Of a stretch of 64,000 nucleotides of DNA, positions 16,511-28,138 are shown piece by piece. A program made the position numbers and the translations under genes. The first letter of the stretch is position 1. The number at the start of each line of letters is the position of its first letter. Origin of the DNA: Mesorhizobium helmanticense (GTDB lineage Bacteria > Pseudomonadota > Alphaproteobacteria > Rhizobiales > Rhizobiaceae); contig NZ_PZJX01000005.1 of NCBI RefSeq assembly GCF_003034915.1, positions 1 through 64,000 on the forward strand, written 5' to 3'. A model generated the notes under the pieces. It was not told the origin of the DNA. It searched no databases and saw only the letters and a list, made by a program, of their open reading frames with translations.

Positions 16511-16620
16511 AAAAAAGCCGCCGCCGCGAGAGTTCGCGGCACGGGGTTTCAGGTTTTTTCTGCCCTGCCTCACTGGGAGGTCAGGGCCTTACCGGGACTG
16601 AGCGTAAGTGGACATCCACT
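16511..16620 (-). ncRNA. Candidate small RNA or attenuated leader upstream of yjhX
   Basis: Three hairpins are visible: AGTGG/CCACT at 16607-16620, GCCCTG/CAGGGC at 16562-16587 and CCGCG/CGCGG at 16524-16539. On the minus strand the last is followed by a GC stretch and six T (16516-16511). A minus-strand transcript would thus end in an intrinsic terminator 24 bp before the yjhX start, which suggests a separate small RNA or an attenuated leader. No known RNA family recognised. Confidence 0.4.
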
Positions 16621-16725
16621 CTCCATTGGGATGAACGGCATATAGGCGAAGGCGGCGGAAAAGGCCAGCCTGAGGCTTTGCACTTGTCTCTTTTGGCGGT
16701 TTGCACTAGCGAGAACACACATCAA

Positions 16726-16745
16726 AATATGCGTTTGCGCATATT
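16726..16745. promoter_or_regulatory. Perfect inverted repeat just upstream of gatB
   Basis: AATATGCG-TTTG-CGCATATT, an 8-bp perfect inverted repeat ending 24 bp before the gatB start. It could be an operator or a small leader hairpin. Confidence 0.45.
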
Positions 16746-16769
16746 CCGCACTTCTAATTGCAGGCCCTC

Positions 16770-18269
<1,500 letters not shown>

Positions 18270-18273
18270 GAAA

Positions 18274-18582
18274 ATGTTCGTCCGCACTGCCAGCGAACGC
18301 GATCTGGTTGCCATCCGGGCACTGCTGGTCGAGACATGGCACGCCACCTATGACGCCATCTACGGTGCCGCCAAGGTCACCGAGATATCAGACGAATGGC
18401 ATTCGATCGCCTCGCTCAAGGCGCGGTTGGCGCGGCCGAACTCCGAATTCCTGGTGGCCGACGATGGCAAGCGCGTCGGCGGCATGGCCTTCGCGGCAGC
18501 CACCACGGATCAGTCTGTCACCCGCTTCATCAAGGCCATGGCGCCGAATGGGGCGCGAACCTTGCCTTCGGTGATGAAGTAG
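18274..18582 (+). pseudogene. Truncated GNAT acetyltransferase remnant
   Basis: The first ~75 residues (MFVRTASERDLVAIRALLVE, ATYDAIYGAAKVTEI, FLVADDGKRVGGMAFAAA) match the N-terminal half of a GNAT acetyltransferase. The acetyl-CoA motif (Q/R-x-x-G-x-G/A) that should follow is missing. From about 18505 the frame instead reads antisense through the C-terminus of the convergent DUF72 gene. A deletion that removed the 3' half is the simplest explanation. It starts 4 bp after the gatB stop. Confidence 0.65.
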
Positions 18583-19316
18583 ACGAACACGTCACGCGGC
18601 TTGACTGGCGCCTCGGTCGCGGGATCGGCACGCCGCAGGTCGGCGGGAATCTTGCCTTCCGCCCAGGTCTTGGCACGCGCCGCCCACTCGTCTAGCCCTT
18701 TCGGCGTGTAGCAGTCGGGATTGTCGTCGCTGCCGGTCTGCAGCCGGGCATAGATGAAATCGCCGGTGACGTCTGCAATATCAGGATATTTGGCGTGGTC
18801 GGCATAGACGATGGCGACTTTGTACTTGCGCGCCAAAGCGGCGAATTCCGGCACGACAAAGCTGTCGTTGCGGACTTCGACCGCGTGGCGCAACGCAACG
18901 CCGTCCTGCTTTTCCGGCAGCAGTTTCAAGAAGGCCTCGAAATCGTCCGGATCGAATTTTTTCGTCGGCGCGAACTGCCACAGGATCGGCCCGAGCTTGT
19001 CGCCGAGTGCCGCGACGCCCGAGCCCAGGAAACGCATCATGGACTCGCCGGCCTCGCCGAGCACCCGGCGGTTGGTGACGAAGCGATTGCCCTTCAGCGA
19101 ATAGACGAAACCGTCCGGCGCCTCGTTCGCCCATTTCACGAAGGTCGGCTCCTTGAAGCTGGAATAATAGGTGCCGTTGACCTCGATGCTCGGCACCTGC
19201 CGGCTGGCATAGTTGAGCTGCTTGGCCTTTGAGAGCTTGTCCGGATAGAAGGAGGTGTCCCAAGGCTCAAAGGTCCAGCCGCCCATGCCGGCGCGGATTG
19301 TTCCATGGCTGCTCAT
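18510..19316 (-). CDS. DUF72 family protein (YecE-like)
   Basis: A 268-residue soluble TIM-barrel protein of the DUF72/YecE family. Hallmarks: IRAGMGGWTFEPWDTSFYP at the N-terminus, INGTYY-like VNGTYYSSFKEPTFVKWANE, LGPILWQFAPTKKFD and a C-terminal VFVYFITEGKVRAPFGAMAL. The C-terminus looks complete, so the gene survived the event that truncated the convergent acetyltransferase. Function of the family is unknown. Confidence 0.88.
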   Translation of the reverse strand: MSSHGTIRAGMGGWTFEPWDTSFYPDKLSKAKQLNYASRQVPSIEVNGTYYSSFKEPTFVKWANEAPDGFVYSLKGNRFVTNRRVLGEAGESMMRFLGSGVAALGDKLGPILWQFAPTKKFDPDDFEAFLKLLPEKQDGVALRHAVEVRNDSFVVPEFAALARKYKVAIVYADHAKYPDIADVTGDFIYARLQTGSDDNPDCYTPKGLDEWAARAKTWAEGKIPADLRRADPATEAPVKPRDVFVYFITEGKVRAPFGAMALMKRVTD

Positions 19317-19338
19317 TGTCTTCTCCTCCGAAATGCGA

Positions 19339-19809
19339 TCAGGCCGGGGCTATGTCGTTGACGGGCTTTGCCATGTCGACCACCGTCCATCCCGTCCGGT
19401 ATGGATTGGGCCGGCGGCCCGTTTCGCGAAAGCCATAGGCTTTGTAGAGCGCGATATTCCGCTCCATCCTCGCATTCGTGTAGAGCCGCACCTCCGGCAG
19501 GCGCCACTGTCGCGTCTGCTCGTCGGCGAAGTTGAGGAGTGCGATGCCAAAGCCCTTGCCCTGAAAGCCCGGCGCGACCGCGACGTTGAAAATCATCGTG
19601 TGATCCGGGTGCCGTTCGAGAACCAGAAGTCCGGCCGTCTCCTCCCCGCTTTCCAGCAGCCAGACCTCGCCGCGTTCGATGCGTGGCGTATAGTCCTCGG
19701 TGACCGGTATGGGCGGCGCGCCGAGCAACGCGGTGTAGGGCGCGTAGGCGGATTCGGTCAGCGTGACGACAGTTTGGAGATCACCGGCAAGCGCTCTTCT
19801 GGTCGTCAT
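19339..19809 (-). CDS. GNAT family N-acetyltransferase
   Basis: A 156-residue acetyltransferase. The acetyl-CoA binding motif is complete: FNVAVAPGFQGKGFGIALLN (Q-G-K-G-F-G), followed by LYTNARMERNIALYKAYGFR, the usual motif B. The substrate (small molecule or protein N-terminus) cannot be told. It lies between DUF72 and uvrA on the same strand, with gaps of about 20 bp on each side. Confidence 0.88.
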   Translation of the reverse strand: MTTRRALAGDLQTVVTLTESAYAPYTALLGAPPIPVTEDYTPRIERGEVWLLESGEETAGLLVLERHPDHTMIFNVAVAPGFQGKGFGIALLNFADEQTRQWRLPEVRLYTNARMERNIALYKAYGFRETGRRPNPYRTGWTVVDMAKPVNDIAPA

Positions 19810-19831
19810 TCAAACGCTCCCAACTACTCAA

Positions 19832-22753
<2,922 letters not shown>

Positions 22754-22897
22754 TGCCGGTCGCCGCCTCAGGTCTGGAATTTGCTGGAGTGGCGGGGGTT
22801 TCCCGGCCATCCCTTATGTAGGTCATTTCGCCGCCACGTCGAGAGAACTCCCGACAGAAGCGTTTAACCGTCTTTCGCGCGAGCGGGCAAGCGGAAA

Positions 22898-22912
22898 GAA
22901 CAAAGACCGAAC
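22898..22912 (-). promoter_or_regulatory. LexA (SOS) box upstream of uvrA
   Basis: GAAC-AAAGACC-GAAC on the + strand, which is GTTC-N7-GTTC read toward uvrA. This is the direct-repeat LexA target known from alphaproteobacteria. It lies 145 bp before the uvrA start codon, a reasonable operator position if the leader is long. Confidence 0.8.
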
Positions 22913-23190
22913 ACGCTCCTGACAAAAGCTGTGGGGAATTGACCCCCGCATAACCTGACCCTCATGTAATCTCCTGGCGATCACATTTTTTGTAACCCGG
23001 CTATTGACGGTTGACGTCGCCGACCGAGGGGCGCAGTCTCAAGCAGTCAACGAAGCCGGCCGTCTTTCGATGGCCTCGCCGCCCACAGGCGGCCTGCGAG
23101 ACGCCGCAGGCTGTGCGATTTGCGCTTCGGACGACAGAACGTCGCAACGGACACAGGAGCGGAGCATGACGCCACCGGATAGTCCCTTGA

Positions 23191-23413
23191 GGCTCCAGAT
23201 ATCGCTGGAGCCACGGCAGGCATAAGTGCCAGGGTAGGCGTAAGCGCCGCCCGACAAACCGTGACTGCCGACCCCCAAAATCAGAGACCACTGGTCGGAT
23301 CGTCGGCTGAATGCCGCGAAGCATCCGAAATCAAAAGCCGGTAAAACATTCCCGGCGATTTGGATTTGATATCCATAAAAGCCCCGTCCGATTGCGGAAG
23401 CAACGGCGGGGCT
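23191..23413 (+). ncRNA. Candidate structured RNA with three hairpins and terminator
   Basis: Within a gene-free 710-bp gap, three hairpins follow one another: GGCTCCAG/CTGGAGCC (23191-23212), GGCA-TAAG-TGCC (23219-23230) and GGCG-TAAG-CGCC (23237-23248). The last two share a TAAG loop. A strong terminator hairpin follows at 23380. Short frames here (for example 23004-23225) have no protein features. I could not match it to tmRNA, 6S, SRP or RNase P RNA. Confidence 0.35.
23380..23413. terminator. Bidirectional intrinsic terminator
   Basis: Stem AGCCCCG / CGGGGCT with extra CCG/CGG pairing inside. On the + strand GTTTGTTT follows; on the minus strand TTTTAT follows. It can serve both a + strand RNA from the left and the small secreted-protein gene at 23467-23754 on the minus strand. 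Confidence 0.75.
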
Positions 23414-23466
23414 GTTTGTTTCTGAGGTGCTGCCTGATCCGTCAGAGTCTTTGGTGTGCCGCTTGT

Positions 23467-23754
23467 CTAATGGTTAGGCGGCTTGATCGACCCGGCGTCG
23501 ACATCGATGGTTATACTGCCGGAAATCCTGACATCGGTATTGCCGATCTTGAACTGGCCGTTGCCGCCGGCAGGCAGCGCGTCGTCGGGTTCAGGCTGCG
23601 GGGCCGGCCTGGCGATGCGATAGTCGCTGGCCACGCCAGGCAGGGCGCCCTTTTGCGGCGAACTGTCATCGGCAAACGCGTTGCCGGCCAGCAAGCAGGC
23701 GCCGGCAAGAGCGGCGGCACGGCGCAATGATCTGGATGAACGGCTGTCGGTCAT
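23467..23754 (-). CDS. Small secreted protein of unknown function
   Basis: A 95-residue protein with a clear signal peptide (basic SRSSRSLRR, then AAALAGACLLAGNAFA, cleavage after A-F-A). The mature ~65 residues are Pro/Gly/Asp-rich and end in a short beta-like segment, GQFKIGNTDVRISGSITIDV. No family recognised. A terminator follows its stop. Coding potential is supported by the signal peptide and the downstream terminator. Confidence 0.6.
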   Translation of the reverse strand: MTDSRSSRSLRRAAALAGACLLAGNAFADDSSPQKGALPGVASDYRIARPAPQPEPDDALPAGGNGQFKIGNTDVRISGSITIDVDAGSIKPPNH

Positions 23755-23831
23755 TTCGCGAACTATAGTGTCACGCGGCGGGCGAGGCCAGACCGGCCGC
23801 GATCAAATTGCCGCGTGTCAGCCGGCTTGCC

Positions 23832-24437
23832 TCATGCCGCCTTCTTGCGCGTATCGAAAACATGGTCGACGAGGCCCCATGCCTTGGCGTCCTCGGCGGT
23901 CATGAAGAAATCGCGGTCGAGCGTGCGCTCGACCTCTTCATAGGTGCGGCCGCAATGATGCGCATAGAGCTCGGTCATACGCTTCTTGGTGCGCAGGATG
24001 CCTTCGGCGTGACGCTGGATATCGGAGGCTTGACCCTGGAAGCCCCCCAATGGCTGGTGCAGCACGATGCTGGTGTTGGGCAGCGCGATGCGCCGCCCCG
24101 GCGTGCCCGCCATCAGCAGGAAAGAAGCCATCGAGGCGGCAAAGCCCATGCAGACGGTCGACACCGGGCAGGAGATATATCGCATCGTGTCGTAGATGGC
24201 GAAGCCGCTGGTCACCACGCCGCCTGGTGAGTTGATGTAGAGCGAGATCTCCTTGTCGGGATTGTCCGATTCCAGCGACAGAAGCTGGGCGCAGACCAGC
24301 GCCGACATGCCGTCGTCGATCTCCCCGTTGATGAAGACGATGCGCTCGCGCAGCAACCGCGAAAAAATGTCGAAGGCGCGCTCGCCGCGGCTCGATTGCT
24401 CGATCACCATCGGCACCAGATTGGCAAGCCCGCTCAT
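23832..24437 (-). CDS. clpP: ClpP-type serine protease, accessory paralogue
   Basis: A 201-residue ClpP subunit. The triad is intact: Ser102 in [14 protein letters not shown], His127 in [20 protein letters not shown] and Asp176 in [20 protein letters not shown]. No propeptide is obvious. No clpX or clpA gene is adjacent, and in Rhizobiales the main clpP usually precedes clpX-lon, so this is probably one of the extra ClpP copies known in rhizobia. Partner ATPase and substrates are inference. The start has an AGGAGAAAAAAG ribosome-binding site. Confidence 0.9.
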   Translation of the reverse strand: MSGLANLVPMVIEQSSRGERAFDIFSRLLRERIVFINGEIDDGMSALVCAQLLSLESDNPDKEISLYINSPGGVVTSGFAIYDTMRYISCPVSTVCMGFAASMASFLLMAGTPGRRIALPNTSIVLHQPLGGFQGQASDIQRHAEGILRTKKRMTELYAHHCGRTYEEVERTLDRDFFMTAEDAKAWGLVDHVFDTRKKAA

Positions 24438-24458
24438 CTTTTTTCTCCTGGTTGTCGT

Positions 24459-24971
24459 TCAAGCCGCGCGTAGCAACATGCGCGGCATGTTTGCGGCGCC
24501 AGGCGGATTAGGGTTGTTGGGCGCGCCTAGACAAAGCCGACAACCGGCGCTGACCATTGTGACTTGGGGTGAGGCAACAATGGGTGTCGCGGCGCGTACG
24601 AAACCGTCATGGACAATGCGCAGACGCGTGCCGCCGGTGGTTGTGCGGTCGAGCGTGAACGTGACGATGCTGTCCATTGGACTGTCGAGCGGCTCCTGCC
24701 GGACAGCGTCGCCGGTCTTTGGCCGCTCGCGCCAGGAATAGCGCAGCAGCCGCCCAGGTTCGGCCTCGAGGACTTCGCAGTCGATCCGCGCGTCAGGCCC
24801 GGCAAAGGCAAAGCGGCTGCCGATTTTAGGCTCGATGTCGTTGGGCATCAGCCAGGCCGCGAGCAGCCTCGGCTCGGTCAGCGCTCGCCAGACTTTCTCC
24901 GGCGGGTCCGGAAGCTCGCACTCGAAGGCGAGGGAGTCTGTCGAAGTTTGCACCTGCTTTTCGTCCGTCAT
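24459..24971 (-). CDS. SRPBCC (AHSA1-like) domain protein
   Basis: A 170-residue protein with an AHSA1-type START-like fold: FECELPDPPEKVWRALTEPR, LLAAWLMPNDIEPKIGSRF, DCEVLEAEPGRLLRYSWRER. The last ~35 residues (from about IVASPQVT) no longer resemble the family, which normally ends in a Trp-containing helix, so the C-terminus may be frameshifted or replaced. The start overlaps the ArsR stop by 4 bp, so the two genes are translationally coupled. ArsR-AHSA1 pairs are common; their ligand is usually unknown. Confidence 0.82.
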   Translation of the reverse strand: MTDEKQVQTSTDSLAFECELPDPPEKVWRALTEPRLLAAWLMPNDIEPKIGSRFAFAGPDARIDCEVLEAEPGRLLRYSWRERPKTGDAVRQEPLDSPMDSIVTFTLDRTTTGGTRLRIVHDGFVRAATPIVASPQVTMVSAGCRLCLGAPNNPNPPGAANMPRMLLRAA

Positions 24972-25282
24972 TGATCCATGTCCTTCAAAACCGTCTTCAG
25001 CCTCTCGATGCGCTCCGGCCAGAATGCACGGTAGCGTTCGATCCAGCCGAGCAGCGGCTCAAGCCCCTGCGGATCGGCGCGATAATAGGCATTGCGGCCG
25101 GTCCGCCGCTCGGTGACCAGGCCGGCGCCGCGCAGCACCGCGAGATGCTGGGAGACGGCCGGCTGCGACACCGTCATGCCGCTACGCAATTCCGATACCG
25201 TCATCTCGCTGGCGGCGAGCCGCTCGTAGACGGCGCGGCGCGTCGGGTCGGCAAGAGCGCGAAAAATCTCTGCTTCGATCAT
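24968..25282 (-). CDS. ArsR-family transcriptional regulator
   Basis: A 104-residue winged-helix repressor: AEIFRALADPTRRAVYERLA, recognition helix region MTVSQPAVSQHLAVLRGAGL, then VTERRTGRNAYYRADPQGL. It lacks the Cys-x-Cys metal site of ArsR/SmtB sensors, so it belongs to the non-metal group that usually pairs with SRPBCC genes, as here. An inverted repeat just upstream (25292-25307) is a likely autoregulatory operator. Confidence 0.9.
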   Translation of the reverse strand: MIEAEIFRALADPTRRAVYERLAASEMTVSELRSGMTVSQPAVSQHLAVLRGAGLVTERRTGRNAYYRADPQGLEPLLGWIERYRAFWPERIERLKTVLKDMDQ

Positions 25283-25291
25283 GGCAAAAGC

Positions 25292-25307
25292 ATAAGTCGA
25301 TACTTAT
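25292..25307. promoter_or_regulatory. Probable ArsR operator
   Basis: Perfect inverted repeat ATAAGT-CGAT-ACTTAT, 9 bp upstream of the arsR-type start codon. Position and symmetry fit an autorepressor site overlapping the promoter. Confidence 0.6.
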
Positions 25308-25402
25308 TGGTTTGGCAAGCGGTCTTTTCCCGCCCATATGAAATGGCGTGGAGATGCCGCCGATTGCTGACATTCCTTGACAGCGGGCCCTTGATAGATT
25401 TA

Positions 25403-25417
25403 GAACGAAAAGAGAAC
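25403..25417 (+). promoter_or_regulatory. LexA (SOS) box upstream of ssb
   Basis: GAAC-GAAAAGA-GAAC, the reverse complement of GTTC-N7-GTTC, about 100 bp before the ssb start. Together with the box at uvrA it suggests joint SOS control. Confidence 0.75.
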
Positions 25418-25520
25418 AAAAACCTTGTGGGAAAAGGCAGCCACGGCAAGCGGAGAGGACCTGCGCCCTGTAAGGTGCGTGCGACAGAAATTTGGTTTCG
25501 GATGAGCGCGGAGAAGTGTG

Positions 25521-26045
25521 ATGGCGGGTAGCGTCAACAAGGTCATTCTGGTCGGCAATCTCGGGGCGGACCCTGAAATCCGCCGCCTGAATTCCGGTGA
25601 TCCGGTCGTCAACATCCGTATCGCCACGTCGGAAAGCTGGCGCGACAAGAATTCCGGCGAGCGCAAGGAAAAGACCGAGTGGCACAATGTCGTCATCTTC
25701 AATGACCAGCTCGCCAAGGTGGCCGAGCAGTATCTGAAGAAGGGCGCGAAGGTCTATGTCGAGGGCCAGTTGCAGACGCGCAAATGGCAGGATCAGACCG
25801 GCAATGACCGCTACACGACCGAAATCGTGCTGCAGAAATTCCGCGGCGAGTTGCAGATGCTCGACGCGCGCGGCGAAGGCGGCGGCCAGGTCGGCAACTA
25901 TGCTGGTGGTGGCAACAGCCGCGGCTCCGATTTTGGCCAGTCGAGCCCAGGCGAGAGCTTCAACCGCGGTGGCGGTGGTGGCGGTGGATCAAAGGGCGGC
26001 GGCGGTGGTTCGTCACGCGAACTGGACGACGAAATCCCGTTCTGA
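25521..26045 (+). CDS. ssb: Single-stranded DNA-binding protein
   Basis: A 174-residue SSB. N-terminal OB fold: [61 protein letters not shown] flexible Gly-rich linker follows, and the acidic tail ends D-D-E-I-P-F, the docking site for SSB partners. ATG at 25521 is preferred to the overlapping GTG at 25518. In many alphaproteobacteria ssb adjoins uvrA divergently; here 2.7 kb separates them. Confidence 0.97.
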   Translation: MAGSVNKVILVGNLGADPEIRRLNSGDPVVNIRIATSESWRDKNSGERKEKTEWHNVVIFNDQLAKVAEQYLKKGAKVYVEGQLQTRKWQDQTGNDRYTTEIVLQKFRGELQMLDARGEGGGQVGNYAGGGNSRGSDFGQSSPGESFNRGGGGGGGSKGGGGGSSRELDDEIPF

Positions 26046-26096
26046 GTGAATGCCGCTGTTGGGTGTTTGAGCTGGGGCATTTGAGGAGAGGGCGAG

Positions 26097-26495
26097 ATGT
26101 CTCTCGGACCGCTGCTATCCGCGAGCCCTCCCATCCCGTGGCATGCGTTTGCGGCCTTTGCCGCACTGGTGATAGGCGGAGCGCAGCTGGCGTTGCCGAA
26201 AGGCACGCCGCGCCACCGGGTGTTCGGCTATGTCTGGGCAGCGCTGATGCTGGCCATCGCCATCTCGAGTTTCTGGATCCAGCAGATACGTCTCATCGGT
26301 CCGTTCAGCCCGATCCATCTCCTGTCTATCCTGGTGCTGGCCACCGTGCCGCTGGCGGTATGGCATGCGCACAGCCATAGAGTCGCCGCGCATCGCGGCG
26401 CCATGATCAAGCTCTATGTTTTCGCGCTGATCGGCGCCGGCGTCTTCACGCTGCTGCCCGGTCGCATCATGCACACGGTCGTGTTCGGCCAGTAG
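26097..26495 (+). CDS. DUF2306 family membrane protein
   Basis: A 132-residue membrane protein with four likely helices (near residues 12-28, 43-60, 66-83, 101-120). Conserved features of DUF2306 are the G-T-P-x-H-R-x-x-G-Y-V-W-A segment (KGTPRHRVFGYVWAALML) and a His-rich loop (HAHSHRVAAHRGAMIKLYVF). Function unknown. It begins 51 bp after ssb. Confidence 0.8.
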   Translation: MSLGPLLSASPPIPWHAFAAFAALVIGGAQLALPKGTPRHRVFGYVWAALMLAIAISSFWIQQIRLIGPFSPIHLLSILVLATVPLAVWHAHSHRVAAHRGAMIKLYVFALIGAGVFTLLPGRIMHTVVFGQ

Positions 26496-26519
26496 GGTGG
26501 CTTCGCAAGGAAAAATACA

Positions 26520-26951
26520 GTGAAAGCACGCGTCAAATGGGTCGAGGATCGCACCTTCGTCGGCGAGTCCGGCAGCGGTCACAAACTGGTGCTGGGGACC
26601 GCGCATGGACCGGAGGGCAGAACGCCGGGACCGAGCCCGATGGAACTGGTGCTGATCGGCACTGGCGGCTGCTCGGCCTATGATGTGGTCCATATCCTCG
26701 AAAAGGGCCGCGAGGCGGTCGAGGACTGCGTGGTCGAACTCGATGCCGAACGGGCGGAAACCGAGCCAAGGGTGTTCACCCGCATCCATATGCGTTTCAT
26801 CGTCAAGGGCAGGGCGCTCTCGCGGGACAAGGTGAAACGGGCGATCAACCTGTCGATCGAAAAATACTGCTCGGCCTCGGCAATGCTGGCCAAGACGGCG
26901 ACCATCACCCACGATTTCGAAGTGGTCGATACGACAGGCAGTAGGCAGTAG
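26520..26951 (+). CDS. OsmC family protein
   Basis: A 143-residue OsmC/YhfA-like protein starting at GTG. Hallmarks: MELVLIGTGGCSAYDVVHIL (first redox Cys in G-G-C), then SIEKYCSASAMLAKTATITH (second Cys in K-Y-C-S-A/V). The two cysteines fit a thiol peroxidase mechanism, though the YhfA-type subgroup is not well characterised. The stop codon lies inside an 8-bp tandem repeat. Confidence 0.88.
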   Translation: MKARVKWVEDRTFVGESGSGHKLVLGTAHGPEGRTPGPSPMELVLIGTGGCSAYDVVHILEKGREAVEDCVVELDAERAETEPRVFTRIHMRFIVKGRALSRDKVKRAINLSIEKYCSASAMLAKTATITHDFEVVDTTGSRQ

Positions 26952-26984
26952 GGCAGTAGGGCAGTAGGGCAGTAGGGCAGTAGG
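26938..26984. repeat. Tandem repeat of an 8-bp unit (GCAGTAGG)
   Basis: One 7-bp copy and five 8-bp copies of GCAGTAGG in a row. The array covers the last codons and the stop of the OsmC gene. As 8 is not a multiple of 3, a change in copy number would leave the present stop unaffected when it occurs downstream, but would alter the C-terminus if within the first copies. Confidence 0.9.
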
Positions 26985-27013
26985 AGGCAGCCCTTCGTTG
27001 AAGGCGGTGTGGT

Positions 27014-27643
27014 CTACCCCATCACCAATGCCTTGATGCCATCGGCGACGAATTGCACGGCGAGTGCGGCCAGGATGACGCCGAGCAGCCGGGTCAGGAT
27101 CGACCGGCCGGTCTGGCCGAGGATGCGGTCGATGCGCTCGGCCAGCACGAACACCAGATAGGTGATGGCGAGGCACACGAAGATGATGCCGACCAGTGCA
27201 ACCTGCGCCGCGAAACCGTCGAAGTGTCCCGACAGCAGGACAGTCGCCGAAATCGCACCCGGTCCGGCAATCAGCGGGATCGCCAGCGGGAAGGCGGCGA
27301 TGTTGTGGATCATATCCTTGGTGATGGCGACGTCGCCGATCTTCTCCTTGCGGTCCTGCCGCCGCTCGAACACCATTTCGAAAGCGATAAAAAACAAGAG
27401 AAAGCCGCCGGCGACGCGAAACGCCGGCAGCGTGATGCCGAACACCGACAGGATCGACGCGCCGGCGACCGCAAACAGCGCCATGACCAGGAAGGCGATG
27501 GTCGAGGCGCGGACGGAGACCTGCTGGCGCTCCTCGCGGTTCATGCCGCGCGTCACGGCAAGGAAGAGTGGCGCCAGCCCGGGCGGATCGATGGTCACCA
27601 GGATGGTGACAAAAGCGTTGAACAGGCTGTCGAAGCTCGGCAT
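27014..27643 (-). CDS. MarC family integral membrane protein
   Basis: A 209-residue protein with six predicted helices. The start at 27643 (MPSFDSLFNAFVTILVTIDP) has a GGGGAGGG site; the frame continues upstream to 27877 without similarity. Family motifs: IDPPGLAPLFLAVTRGM, FPLAIPLIAGPGAISATVLL and the helical repeat around GGFLLFFIAFEMVF. MarC proteins (formerly linked to multiple antibiotic resistance) have no firmly assigned transport function. Confidence 0.9.
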   Translation of the reverse strand: MPSFDSLFNAFVTILVTIDPPGLAPLFLAVTRGMNREERQQVSVRASTIAFLVMALFAVAGASILSVFGITLPAFRVAGGFLLFFIAFEMVFERRQDRKEKIGDVAITKDMIHNIAAFPLAIPLIAGPGAISATVLLSGHFDGFAAQVALVGIIFVCLAITYLVFVLAERIDRILGQTGRSILTRLLGVILAALAVQFVADGIKALVMG

Positions 27644-27728
27644 CTCTAACCCTCCCCGCCGGGCAGCGCCCGCACTGCCTAATTGGTAGAGCAAAGCAGT
27701 GGCGCTGCAAACAGGCAGGAGAAGCCGG

Positions 27729-28106
27729 CTAGCCGGCAGCGCTGCAATAGGCCTCGATGCGGTAGCCATCCGGGTCGATGACGAAGGCAGCGTAGTAGTT
27801 GTCGCCGTAGGATGCTCGCAGGCCGGGCGGGCCATTGTCGCTGCCGCTTTCGCGCAGTGCTGCCGCGTGGAATGCATCGACGCTGGCGCGCGTCGGCGCG
27901 GCGAAGCAGAAATGCAGGCCGGACTCCGCGTCCGCCTTCACCGGCCGCGAAGCCTCGTTCACCCACAGCGCCACCGTTTCCCGGCCATAGCCGAGCGAGC
28001 CGGGTGACTGGCTGAGGCAGGTGTAGCCGAGCGGTTTCAACGCGGCATCGTAGAAGCGTTTCGCGGCATCGGCGTCGCGGACGCCAATCGAGACGTGGTC
28101 AAGCAT
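27729..28106 (-). CDS. VOC family protein
   Basis: About 125 residues: MLDHVSIGVRDADAAKRFYD, then LHFCFAAPTRASVDAFHAAA and NYYAAFVIDPDGYRIEAYCS, typical of small glyoxalase/bleomycin-resistance fold proteins. The ATG at 28106 is chosen because it has a GGAG site 6 bp upstream; the ATG four codons earlier overlaps that site. Metal ligands: His3, a His in LHFCF and Glu in IEAYC. Substrate unknown. Confidence 0.85.
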   Translation of the reverse strand: MLDHVSIGVRDADAAKRFYDAALKPLGYTCLSQSPGSLGYGRETVALWVNEASRPVKADAESGLHFCFAAPTRASVDAFHAAALRESGSDNGPPGLRASYGDNYYAAFVIDPDGYRIEAYCSAAG

Positions 28107-28138
28107 ATTTTTCTCCATGTTTGCAATGCGTTGGTTGA

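Noticed and set aside
23004..23225. 73-codon frame in the uvrA gap
   Set aside because: No ribosome-binding site or protein-like features; the region is better described as possible structured RNA.
23150..23420. tmRNA, 6S RNA or RNase P RNA
   Set aside because: No tag reading frame, no CCA-ended acceptor half and no known core motifs of these RNAs were found.
26115..27710. 531-codon minus frame across DUF2306, OsmC and part of MarC
   Set aside because: It crosses three genes in another frame and reads through the tandem repeat; not a real protein.
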